6,293 nt of DNA, from positions 1-6,293 of the forward strand of contig CAIWLA010000226.1 in NCBI GenBank assembly GCA_903913345.1. The letters run 5' to 3'. The translations under genes and the position numbers were made by a program. How positions within the stretch are numbered: the stretch's first letter is position 1; every line of letters starts with the position of its first letter. Below the pieces are notes generated by a model. That model was not told the origin of the DNA. It was given only the letters and a program-made list of their open reading frames with translations, and ran no database searches. Below, one piece after another: positions 1 to 6,153 of this stretch. This stretch comes from an uncultured Magnetococcales bacterium. Lineage in GTDB: Bacteria > Pseudomonadota > Magnetococcia > Magnetococcales > Magnetaquicoccaceae.

Positions 1-1091
1 ATCCCATTTTCATGCTGGACGAGGTGGACAAGATCGGGGCCAGTTATCACGGCGACCCGGCCTCGGCCTTGCTGGAGGTGTTGGATCCCGAACAGAATAC
101 CGATTTTCTGGATCATTACCTGGATGTCCGTTTCGACCTCTCCAAAGTGCTCTTTCTGTGCACGGCCAATCAGACCGACACCATTCCATCGGCCCTGCTG
201 GATCGGATGGAGATCATTCGGCTGTCCGGTTATATCACCTCGGAAAAGCTGGTTATTGCCCGCAACCATCTGATTCCAAAACAGTTGGAAAAAAACGGGT
301 TGAGCCATTCCAAGTTGCGTTTTTCCACCGGGGCTGTGCGCACCATCATCGATGGCTATGCCAGAGAAGCGGGTGTGCGTCATCTGGAACAAAAGATTGG
401 CGCGGTCTCCAGAAAAGCGGCGTTAAAAATACTGGAACACAATGCCAAGACGCCGATTCGGGTTCGGAACCGCGAGGTGGAACAGTTTTTGGGCAAACCG
501 AGTTTTCGGGACGAACCGCCCATCAACGGCGTGGGTATTGTCACCGGACTGGCCTGGACCGCCATGGGCGGGGCCACCCTGGATGTGGAATCCGCCCAGA
601 TCCGCACCACCAAGGCGGACTTTATCCTGACCGGCAACATGGGAGAGGTGATGAAGGAGTCGGCCCGCATCGCCTTCAGCTTTATCCAGGGCCAGTGCAA
701 GGCACTGGGGGGCCAGTCCAAAATTTTGGCGGAAGGCTCCATCCATATTCATGTCCCCGAAGGGGCCACCCCGAAGGATGGACCCTCGGCGGGGATCACC
801 CTGGCCACCTCCCTCCTCTCCCTGGCCCGGAATGAACCGGTCTCGCGACGCATCGCCATGACCGGCGAGATCACCCTGACCGGCCATATCCTGCCCGTTG
901 GTGGCGTTCGGGAGAAGGTCATTGCCGCCCGGCGCGTGGGGATCCGTGAGATCATCCTGCCCAACGCCTGCCGCAAGGATTATGAAGAGGTGCCTGAGCA
1001 CATTCGCGAGGGTTTTACCGCCCATTTTGTCAAGCTGTATGCGGAGGTTGCCAAACTGGTGTTCGAGCAGAATAAAAATGTGGGCGAATAA
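1..1091 (+). CDS. lon: ATP-dependent protease La (Lon), C-terminal part, 5'-truncated by window edge
   Basis: Lon is a cytoplasmic ATP-driven serine protease that degrades misfolded and regulatory proteins as a homohexamer. The frame is already open at base 3 with no start in the window, so the N-terminal substrate domain, the Walker A motif and the gene start lie to the left. Visible in order are the Walker B stretch PIFMLDEVDK (3-32), a sensor-1 region with CTAN (about 159-170), the sensor-2 motif GVRHLEQ (about 371-391), and the protease domain. The catalytic serine sits in PKDGPSAG (Ser codon 786-788). The catalytic lysine sits in GGVREKV (Lys codon 915-917). The Ser-Lys dyad and its spacing match LonA proteases (E. 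coli Ser679/Lys722). The coding sequence ends normally at 1089-1091, so the C-terminus looks complete and active. No hupB-like gene follows, unlike the order in E. coli. Confidence 0.97.
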   Translation, partial: PIFMLDEVDKIGASYHGDPASALLEVLDPEQNTDFLDHYLDVRFDLSKVLFLCTANQTDTIPSALLDRMEIIRLSGYITSEKLVIARNHLIPKQLEKNGLSHSKLRFSTGAVRTIIDGYAREAGVRHLEQKIGAVSRKAALKILEHNAKTPIRVRNREVEQFLGKPSFRDEPPINGVGIVTGLAWTAMGGATLDVESAQIRTTKADFILTGNMGEVMKESARIAFSFIQGQCKALGGQSKILAEGSIHIHVPEGATPKDGPSAGITLATSLLSLARNEPVSRRIAMTGEITLTGHILPVGGVREKVIAARRVGIREIILPNACRKDYEEVPEHIREGFTAHFVKLYAEVAKLVFEQNKNVGE

Positions 1092-1114
1092 TCAAGGAGG
1101 TGCCAGAAATTTCC

Positions 1115-1143
1115 TTGTCGCACCCACTGGCAGTGGATAGAAT
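1115..1143 (+). promoter_or_regulatory. Candidate sigma70-type promoter for the secreted-protein gene
   Basis: A -35-like TTGTCG (1115-1120) is followed after exactly 17 bp by a -10-like TAGAAT (1138-1143). The boxes match the consensus at 4 of 6 and 5 of 6 positions. It lies in the lon-downstream gap and would start transcripts near 1150, about 64 nt before the ATG at 1214. The early transcript could fold a weak stem-loop around 1148-1170 (GCTG/CAGC core). The call rests on visual matching only and has no experimental support. Confidence 0.45.
1124..1136. repeat. 13-bp perfect palindrome in the promoter spacer, possible operator
   Basis: CCACTG, a single central G, then CAGTGG form a perfect odd-length inverted repeat. 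It lies wholly inside the 17-bp spacer between the proposed -35 and -10 boxes, where a bound dimeric repressor or an activator of the spacer-binding kind would affect RNA polymerase. The loop is too short and no T-run follows, so it is not an intrinsic terminator of lon. Its function as an operator is inferred from position and symmetry. Confidence 0.4.
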
Positions 1144-1213
1144 TCCGCTTTGCTGCACAACAGCGGCAAGGTGCATCGACAAACAGAAAATTTTTGCTCA
1201 GGAGATCAAACCA

Positions 1214-1642
1214 ATGTCCCGAAAATGGATGGCTCTTTCTGCTTTCTGCCTGTGCTCTCTGGCCGGTTTCGGCATGAGACAGGTAGAGGGTGCACCGGCG
1301 GCTGGCGTTGACGCAGACTTTCAGAGTGAGATCCGGCTTTCGTGCGAAAAATATGCAAAAGAGGACCAAATCCCGGCCAAAGAGGTCAAGGAATATATTG
1401 CCCTGTGCATTCGTGACTTCAGCGAGGCCCAACCAACGGATGAGTTTCCCCCCTTCGAAAGCGAAGAGGGTATCCTGAGTGGTGCACCCGCCAACGGCTA
1501 TGTCCCACTTGAAAAGAGCCAGGAGATGGAAAAGGCCCATCCCATCGATCCACCGGTGACTCCAACGACCGTGCCAACGGCCAAACCGCCCGCGCCGGTG
1601 ACCAAATCGCCCACAGACGGCAAACGCCCTCTCGTACCATAA
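1214..1642 (+). CDS. Small secreted protein of unknown function with a cysteine pair and Pro/Thr-rich tail
   Basis: I do not recognise a family. The 142-residue product starts with a typical Sec signal peptide: basic MSRK, a hydrophobic core at about residues 5-20, and likely cleavage after VEG (26) or APA (29). There is no proper lipobox, so it is probably a soluble periplasmic or exported protein. The mature part has a charged, probably helical segment (about 34-72) with two cysteines, C44 and C65, which could form a disulfide in the periplasm. An acidic linker follows, then a Pro/Thr/Lys-rich disordered tail (about 110-142). ATG 1214 is preferred because AGGAG at 1200-1204 lies 9 nt upstream and the signal peptide starts there. 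The GTG at 1100 would add 38 residues lacking signal-peptide character and abuts its own purine run. The gene precedes the metF-like gene by 43 bp and may share its transcript. Confidence 0.75.
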   Translation: MSRKWMALSAFCLCSLAGFGMRQVEGAPAAGVDADFQSEIRLSCEKYAKEDQIPAKEVKEYIALCIRDFSEAQPTDEFPPFESEEGILSGAPANGYVPLEKSQEMEKAHPIDPPVTPTTVPTAKPPAPVTKSPTDGKRPLVP

Positions 1643-1678
1643 CTTTCAGAGGCTATTGGCTGGTTGCCGAGAGGAGGG
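1628..1678 (+). promoter_or_regulatory. Inverted repeat able to mask the metF ribosome-binding site
   Basis: CCTCTCG (1628-1634), inside the last codons of the secreted-protein gene, is perfectly complementary to CGAGAGG (1668-1674). The second arm overlaps the purine-rich Shine-Dalgarno tract GAGGAGGG (1671-1678) that serves the TTG start at 1686. In mRNA this 7-bp stem with a 33-nt loop would partly hide that site. A ribosome finishing the upstream gene would open the stem, giving translational coupling. The complementarity is seen directly; the regulation is inferred. An alternative pairing (GGCAA 1619-1623 with TTGCC 1664-1668) excludes this one. Confidence 0.4.
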
Positions 1679-1685
1679 TAGGCTC

Positions 1686-2435
1686 TTGCCGAACACACGC
1701 ATCTCCATTGAATTGGTTCCTCGTGATGCCGCCACATTGCAGGGGGAGTTGCATCTGGTCCGGGAGGCGTTTGCTTCGGTCAACACGATCAATCTGCCCG
1801 ATCTGCCGCGCTTTCCGGTGCGCTCCTGGGAGGGCTGTGCCCTGGCCAAGCCCTTTTTTGCCCATACCATCCCGCATATTCGTGCCATTGATATTCCGGT
1901 CGATCAACCGTTGGCGATGGTTGAATCGTTGCGTCACTCGGCCATTCGTGAAATTCTGGTCGTCACGGGCGATGCCCATCCTGACCGCCCTCCACCAGAC
2001 AATGCCAGCACCGTTTTGCAGGCCATCCGCCGCTTCAAGACGGAGTTGCCCGACATCCTCGTCTATGCCGCCCTGGATCCCTATCGCCAGGGTTTTCGTC
2101 AGGAGTATGACTATCTCCAGCAAAAATTGGCCGCCGGGGCCGATGGCTTTTTCACCCAGCCATTCTTTGACCTGCGCCTGATGGAAATATATGCCGAGTT
2201 GTTGGCGGAAACGCCGGTTTTTTGGGGTGTTTCTCCGGTAACCACCGGGGCTTCCCGTGCCTACTGGGAAAGACAAAATCACCTCCTCTTTCCACGCCAT
2301 TTCGAACCCACCCTGGACTGGAATCGCGACTTTGCCCGTCAGGCTCTGGCCTTTGCCAGGAACAGTCAGACCCATATCTATTTCATGCCCATTCGCATTG
2401 ACGTGGTCCATTATCTGGAAGGTATTCTATCCTAG
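1686..2435 (+). CDS. metF: Short methylenetetrahydrofolate reductase-family protein (MetF-like)
   Basis: MTHFR reduces 5,10-methylene-THF to 5-methyl-THF with FAD, feeding methionine and hence S-adenosylmethionine synthesis in the cytoplasm. The 249-residue product has a TIM-barrel-type layout with recognisable MTHFR positions: an early Glu in SIELVPRD (E9, like E. coli Glu28), VVTGD (D96, like Asp120), and ADGFFTQPFFD (152-162, like the ITQFFFD strand). PVFWGVSP (about 179-186) corresponds to the later barrel strand. It is shorter than E. coli MetF (about 296 residues), and the segment between E9 and D96 is divergent, with INLPDL and RSWEGC in place of typical sequence. TTG 1686 is chosen because GGAGGG (1673-1678) sits 7 nt upstream; the TTG at 1656 lacks such a site. 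It ends 3 bp before the next gene, so the two are almost certainly cotranscribed. The family is well supported; true MTHFR activity is less certain. Confidence 0.85.
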   Translation: MPNTRISIELVPRDAATLQGELHLVREAFASVNTINLPDLPRFPVRSWEGCALAKPFFAHTIPHIRAIDIPVDQPLAMVESLRHSAIREILVVTGDAHPDRPPPDNASTVLQAIRRFKTELPDILVYAALDPYRQGFRQEYDYLQQKLAAGADGFFTQPFFDLRLMEIYAELLAETPVFWGVSPVTTGASRAYWERQNHLLFPRHFEPTLDWNRDFARQALAFARNSQTHIYFMPIRIDVVHYLEGILS

Positions 2436-2438
2436 CGT

Positions 2439-3101
2439 ATGCCAGAGCCACTCTTTCCCCTTTTTCTGCAATTGTCCAACCGCCCCTGTTTACTGATCGG
2501 CGGCGGGAAAGGTGCGGTCGAGAAAGGCAACCGATTGCTGGTCGCGGGTGCCTCTCTCACGGTGGTGGCCCCCCGACTGGAGACCGCGTTGCAGAGCCAG
2601 GTCGATGCAGGCAAGATGACCTGGCGACCGGAAAAATTCCGGGCAGAACATTTGGACGATATCTGGTTTGCTGTCAGTACCCTGAAAGAGGCCGAGGTCA
2701 ATCGTCACATTCATGCCGAAGCCAACCGCCGTTGTCTGTTTTTGAACGTGGTCGACCAACCGGACTTTTGCACCTGTCACTGGCCAGCCATTCTGGAACG
2801 TCCACCGGTCACGATCGCCTTTTCGACCGGGGGAGCCAGTCCCGCTTTGGCCAGTTATCTGCGCCGCAGGATGGAAAGGGTCTTGCCCGATGCAGTGGGA
2901 GATCTGGCGCATTGGCTCTCCCGTTGGCGACCACGGGTCCAATCGATGCTGCCCGACCTGGCCTCCAGGGGTCGTTTTTGGCATACGCTGTTCGACCGGG
3001 GCATGGCGGAACGTTTTCTCTCCGGGGATGTCGCGGGGGCCGAATCCATGATTCAGCGTGCCATGGATGAACAGACCGAAGCCAAAGGGATGCAACAATG
3101 A
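2439..3101 (+). CDS. Precorrin-2 dehydrogenase / sirohydrochlorin ferrochelatase, stand-alone CysG N-terminal (Met8p-like) type
   Basis: Enzymes of this family oxidise precorrin-2 to sirohydrochlorin with NAD+ and often also insert Fe2+ to give siroheme, the cofactor of sulfite and nitrite reductases. The product has 220 residues. It shows an N-terminal Rossmann fold with PLFLQL then the glycine-rich LLIGGGKGAVEKG (18-30), VVAP (42-45), and the signature NVVDQPDFC (103-111), where D106 matches the active-site Asp. Next comes AFSTGGASPALA (127-138), then a helical C-terminal region like that of CysG-B/Met8p. The uroporphyrinogen methyltransferase half of CysG is absent, so precorrin-2 must come from another gene. 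ATG 2439 lies 3 bp after the metF-like stop with no good Shine-Dalgarno at proper spacing (GGAAGG at 2417-2422 is too far), which suggests translational coupling. cysG is the usual symbol only for the fused enzyme, so none is given. Confidence 0.93.
   Translation: MPEPLFPLFLQLSNRPCLLIGGGKGAVEKGNRLLVAGASLTVVAPRLETALQSQVDAGKMTWRPEKFRAEHLDDIWFAVSTLKEAEVNRHIHAEANRRCLFLNVVDQPDFCTCHWPAILERPPVTIAFSTGGASPALASYLRRRMERVLPDAVGDLAHWLSRWRPRVQSMLPDLASRGRFWHTLFDRGMAERFLSGDVAGAESMIQRAMDEQTEAKGMQQ
2751..2756. other. Only GTCGAC site in the window, the predicted target of the neighbouring R-M system
   Basis: GTCGAC appears once by eye. It forms codons 105-106 (Val-Asp) of the precorrin-2 dehydrogenase, the Asp being the catalytic residue of NVVD. 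If the adjacent R-M pair is XamI/SalI-like, the adenine here would be N6-methylated in the host. The sequence is certain; the specificity is inferred from family resemblance. Confidence 0.5.
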
Positions 3102-3125
3102 GGGGGCTGAAAACGGGTGAAAGCG

Positions 3126-3626
3126 ATGAACGAGAGAGTGAAGGCCTATCGGGAACGGCAAAAGGCGGCGGGACTGTCCCAGGTCAGCCTGTGGCTGGAC
3201 GCTCCAACGGTCCAGTTGCTGAAGCAGGCCACCGCAACGCAGCACCGACTGCCGGGTGAGGTGATCGCCACCGCCCTGCACACGTGGTGGAGCCATTTGG
3301 ACCACTCAACGCCCCCGGTCTCTGCCAAAGAGGGTGACCAGGCCGATGCCAGCCCCGCGACCACACCAGAGACCGCCCTTTTGCGAGAACTGGTACACAA
3401 AATGGTACAAGAGGCGTTGGCGAACACGAACGAGACCGTGACGACGACTCCCCTCCCATCCGATCCAGAAGAGACTGCGGGATTGACCCATGCAGTCGAT
3501 GAAGGAAACCCTGCCCACACCAGCGAACCGGTGGCCACCATGCCCGCCGATCCGGTCCCGACAACCACGAAAAACCATGCCCCGCTGCCGCGCCCCTCGC
3601 TGTATCAGTGGCCGAGATCGTTTTGA
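3126..3626 (+). CDS. Probable ribbon-helix-helix DNA-binding protein with low-complexity tail
   Basis: I do not recognise a named gene. The N-terminal 55 or so residues fit a ribbon-helix-helix fold: a basic helix (ERVKAYRERQKAAG), a short strand with alternating residues (QVSLWLD, 19-25), helix A (about 26-40) and helix B (LPGEVIATALHTWW, about 42-55). This resembles CopG/MazE-like antitoxins and small repressors, which bind DNA as dimers. The rest is Pro/Thr/Ala/Asp-rich and probably disordered, apart from a helix at ETALLRELVHKMVQEAL. ATG 3126 has GGGTGA 5 nt upstream. GTG 3117 (three more residues), with GAGGGGG at 3100-3106, is a near-equal alternative. It follows the siroheme gene by 24 bp and faces the R-M operon, 49 bp from the methyltransferase stop. 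No partner toxin is seen, and I see no terminator in the 49-bp convergent gap. Confidence 0.65.
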   Translation: MNERVKAYRERQKAAGLSQVSLWLDAPTVQLLKQATATQHRLPGEVIATALHTWWSHLDHSTPPVSAKEGDQADASPATTPETALLRELVHKMVQEALANTNETVTTTPLPSDPEETAGLTHAVDEGNPAHTSEPVATMPADPVPTTTKNHAPLPRPSLYQWPRSF

Positions 3627-3675
3627 TTGAGAAAGCCAACAGGAAAAACGCCACTATACGGGAGAATCCTATCAG

Positions 3676-5256
3676 TCAAGCGGCGTATTCATTGAACATT
3701 TCTCCTTGCACCATCGGACGATATGGAGCGAACGGCAGCATCTCGGCGAGTGGGTCCGCTGGCACATTGGCGAGTTCTTTCGGTTCCATTTTATACAGTC
3801 CGCCACCATAGACCCGCCCTTCACCCAAAAGCGTTTTTGTCTCGATTGCATTCAGGAATTTCCAAATTTTCCGGACAAGTTCCCCGTCACCAGCCAGTGC
3901 TCGTGCGAGGAACGGTTTTGGGTAAAGCATAAGATAGACATTGGCGACCGTTGCCTGCGACAAGTTAAGAATGAATCGAAATGGCCGTCTGTTGCCCACA
4001 TCGCCGCGCCCCATGTAAGTACAAATGAACGGTGTAACCGACCTGTTCTCTTGCGCATACCAGGGAGATCGGGAACGACACAGGTAACGCTCGGATACAT
4101 CCGGCTTGCCAGTTTGCAGATATGCCCAAAGTGCCGGATAACGGATCTCAATTTCTGTTTCAGGCAACCGGCAATCCAAGACAAACAATTGCCGGTCGAG
4201 CTTCGGTGTTCCGTCTGCTTCGGCTTCGATAATGTCGCCTGGGAGATAACGCGGCCCCGGCAGGATCGGCTTGAACAGTGCGATCGGCAAATCGGCCTCG
4301 GCTATCTCCGTCCGCGTTTTGATAAAAAATTTGTTGTGTCCTGTGGCGATGCCACGTTGAATCTTGAAAAAATCCCCAAGAGTCAGTCCTGTAGAGGCCG
4401 CACGCACCTCCGATGCCGGAAAGCGCGACCATTTTGCCTCACGTTGGAGTGCCTCTGCCAGCACACGTCGCGATTGAAACGGTTTGACGAGTGTTCCGCC
4501 GTAACTGAATTCCACTTCGTGCCCCGAAACCGCCCGTCGATTGCGGAACCAAACCACAGCCGAGGAGACAAGCGCATCGCCAAATTGTAAATCATTTGGA
4601 TCAAACCGATGAACACGTAAAAGTTCAACTTTATTAAGCAGATAACTCTTAATCGGCCCCCCGTAATTCACATCCATGAATTCACTTGGAATCAACCAGC
4701 CCGCAATTCCATCCTCCGCCAACCACGCATGCGCCAGCCCAAGAAAGTAACAATAGAGTCCAGACAGGCCAGCCATCTTCACACAGCAGGTCTCCATCAC
4801 CGCTGCTTGAAGACGGTTTTTCTCGCCTGCCTCCATATGATGGTGTCGCACATAGGGCGGATTGCAGATGATAAGATTAAATTTTTCACTGTCACTTGGC
4901 GGAAGGGCTGTGGTGAAATCCTCCATCCTGAAATCGAGAGGATACCCATGCCACAGCGCACACGCCGGTCGTCCATAATGGTCATCCATCTCATAGCCAA
5001 CGGCCTTGACAATATGCGCCAGAGGAAACGTGCGCAGCAGGGCCGAATAAAACGACCCCGTCCCTATCGCTGGATCAAGAAAGCGTACAGGCACACTATC
5101 TGGAAGCAACAGGCGCGCTTGTTCGAGCAGATCTGTTGCCAACCCTGTCGGCGTGGAAAACTGGCCGAGCCGGTTACGCTCTTTCAACGTCCTGCCGGAA
5201 TCACATAAAGATTGAATGGATAGCCTTTGGTCCTCAATTTGAGTCGATTCATCCAT
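3676..5256 (-). CDS. Type II N6-adenine DNA methyltransferase (gamma class, M.XamI/M.SalI-like)
   Basis: The enzyme transfers a methyl group from S-adenosylmethionine to the exocyclic amine of adenine in its target, protecting host DNA from the partner nuclease. In the 526-residue product the motifs run in gamma order: GQFSTP (31-36, motif X region), FLDPAIGTGSF (59-69, motif I, SAM binding), VGYEMDD (87-93, acidic motif II), EDF (112-114, motif III) and the catalytic CNPPYV (131-136, motif IV, NPPY for adenine-N6). The long C-terminal half (about 280-526) is the likely target-recognition domain. All key residues are present and the frame is unbroken. It starts 3 bp after the nuclease stop with only a weak Shine-Dalgarno, so it is probably translated by coupling. 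Length and pairing fit M.XamI as I remember it (about 527 residues). Target GTCGAC is a family-based inference. Composition is more AT-rich than the left-hand genes. Confidence 0.92.
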   Translation of the reverse strand: MDESTQIEDQRLSIQSLCDSGRTLKERNRLGQFSTPTGLATDLLEQARLLLPDSVPVRFLDPAIGTGSFYSALLRTFPLAHIVKAVGYEMDDHYGRPACALWHGYPLDFRMEDFTTALPPSDSEKFNLIICNPPYVRHHHMEAGEKNRLQAAVMETCCVKMAGLSGLYCYFLGLAHAWLAEDGIAGWLIPSEFMDVNYGGPIKSYLLNKVELLRVHRFDPNDLQFGDALVSSAVVWFRNRRAVSGHEVEFSYGGTLVKPFQSRRVLAEALQREAKWSRFPASEVRAASTGLTLGDFFKIQRGIATGHNKFFIKTRTEIAEADLPIALFKPILPGPRYLPGDIIEAEADGTPKLDRQLFVLDCRLPETEIEIRYPALWAYLQTGKPDVSERYLCRSRSPWYAQENRSVTPFICTYMGRGDVGNRRPFRFILNLSQATVANVYLMLYPKPFLARALAGDGELVRKIWKFLNAIETKTLLGEGRVYGGGLYKMEPKELANVPADPLAEMLPFAPYRPMVQGEMFNEYAA

Positions 5257-5259
5257 TTT

Positions 5260-6153
5260 CTATAACCCAAATTCCGTCAGTTCATCAATGCGATGTTCCC
5301 AAACCCAATCAATCCCTTCGGCCGCTTCATAGCCAAGATAACCACTGTCGAAATACCCACAGAGAAACAGAATAAAGCGCACCTTTCCCGTATAAGTGTA
5401 ACGCAATTGCGTCATCTTGGTCGCTTCCTCTTTCCGTCTCTTGTTGACGTTCGTAAAATCTCCGGCGGATTTTGCTTCGATAAGCAGCGGCAACTCCCCT
5501 GGCTTTGCATCGTGTGGCATGACCACAGCATCGACTGGAATGTTGACCGTTGCACCGCTGTTTTCTTGGTTCACCGGGATATTCAACCGAAAACCATAAG
5601 TGCCCGGCGGCATGGCGTCGAATTTCGTCCCCGCTGCCAAGTGGCGGTATTGTTGAGCCTTGAGCCAGGTTTCAATAGCGGAAAGTTGGCGTTTTTCTTG
5701 CGCATTGCGAATGATGGGATTTGCCACAGCACCACACAAACGATCAGCAACAATCGTCGTCGCCCGGCGAATCTCTGTTTTCGTGGCAGGCGTACCGCGC
5801 TCAAGCCACACAAAAATATCGGGATCAGCCATTTTTGCGATGATCACCCCGATTTTCTCAAGATCGCCCCGCAACACCAACGCACGCATACGCGGTGGTA
5901 GCACTCCGACCTCCATGCAACCAACCAGGTGCTTGGAAACCCCTGTCAATCCAACCAGACGGTCAACCGCAAGCGGAGGACAGGCCGACATGCGAAGAGT
6001 GGGCAATACACCGGGATTCGATTGTAGCGTTTCCGCTTTTATATTGCTTAAGTTGTCAGTCTTGAAAAGCGTTTCTTCGACATCCATCGTGGTCTGAATG
6101 CGCGTTTCTCTATACGCCAATGGCGCGAAGTTCATGAACCATTCATTGTACAT
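5260..6153 (-). CDS. Type II restriction endonuclease, XamI-like, PD-(D/E)XK type
   Basis: The predicted enzyme cuts unmethylated target DNA as a defence against phage and plasmids, with GTCGAC the likely site if it keeps XamI specificity. The 297-residue product shows a plausible PD-(D/E)XK core: IPVDAVV with D208, then 17 residues on LLIEAKSAGDF with E226 and K228. Strongly conserved-looking blocks surround it: PPLAVDRLVGLTGVSK (59-74), VADRLCGAVANPIIRNAQE (135-153), FTNVNKRRKEEA (233-244) and LCGYFDSGYLGYEAAEGIDW (264-283). I assign XamI by remembered similarity and by the adjacent methyltransferase; another PD-(D/E)XK subfamily is possible. ATG 6153 is the first usable start. The frame is open upstream to a stop at 6268-6270 but holds no ATG, GTG or TTG, and there is no clear Shine-Dalgarno. 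Homologues as I recall them start about 20 residues earlier, so the N-terminus may be trimmed. No controller (C) gene is present. Confidence 0.8.
   Translation of the reverse strand: MYNEWFMNFAPLAYRETRIQTTMDVEETLFKTDNLSNIKAETLQSNPGVLPTLRMSACPPLAVDRLVGLTGVSKHLVGCMEVGVLPPRMRALVLRGDLEKIGVIIAKMADPDIFVWLERGTPATKTEIRRATTIVADRLCGAVANPIIRNAQEKRQLSAIETWLKAQQYRHLAAGTKFDAMPPGTYGFRLNIPVNQENSGATVNIPVDAVVMPHDAKPGELPLLIEAKSAGDFTNVNKRRKEEATKMTQLRYTYTGKVRFILFLCGYFDSGYLGYEAAEGIDWVWEHRIDELTEFGL

Noticed and set aside
423..1025. - strand open frame (200 codons) opposite lon
   Set aside because: The composition is Gly/Asp-rich, typical of an antisense shadow, and the + strand is certain lon.
1124..1136. Palindrome as a rho-independent terminator of lon
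   Set aside because: The loop is a single base and no T-run follows.
1100..1213. GTG start at 1100 for the secreted-protein gene
   Set aside because: The AAGGAGG abuts or overlaps the GTG, the extra residues destroy the signal peptide, and ATG 1214 has a properly spaced AGGAG.
1653..2411. Long - strand open frame (252 codons) across the metF-like gene
   Set aside because: It is antisense to a well-supported gene in GC-rich DNA and shows no recognisable protein motifs.
2490..3305. Long - strand open frame (271 codons) across the siroheme gene
   Set aside because: It mirrors the coding frame on the opposite strand, spans two real genes and lacks family features.
3627..3675. Bidirectional terminator in the convergent gap
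   Set aside because: Only 3-bp stems (such as GGA-GAA-TCC) are present; the short A/T runs are not preceded by a stable stem.
3706..4590. Long + strand open frame (294 codons) opposite the methyltransferase
   Set aside because: The - strand holds clear methyltransferase motifs; this frame is Cys/His/Arg-rich shadow sequence without a domain.
5240..5290. Internal promoter for the methyltransferase (- strand TTGATG with TATAGA just before its ATG)
   Set aside because: The -10-like box lies only a few bases before the start codon, so the transcript would begin inside the gene.
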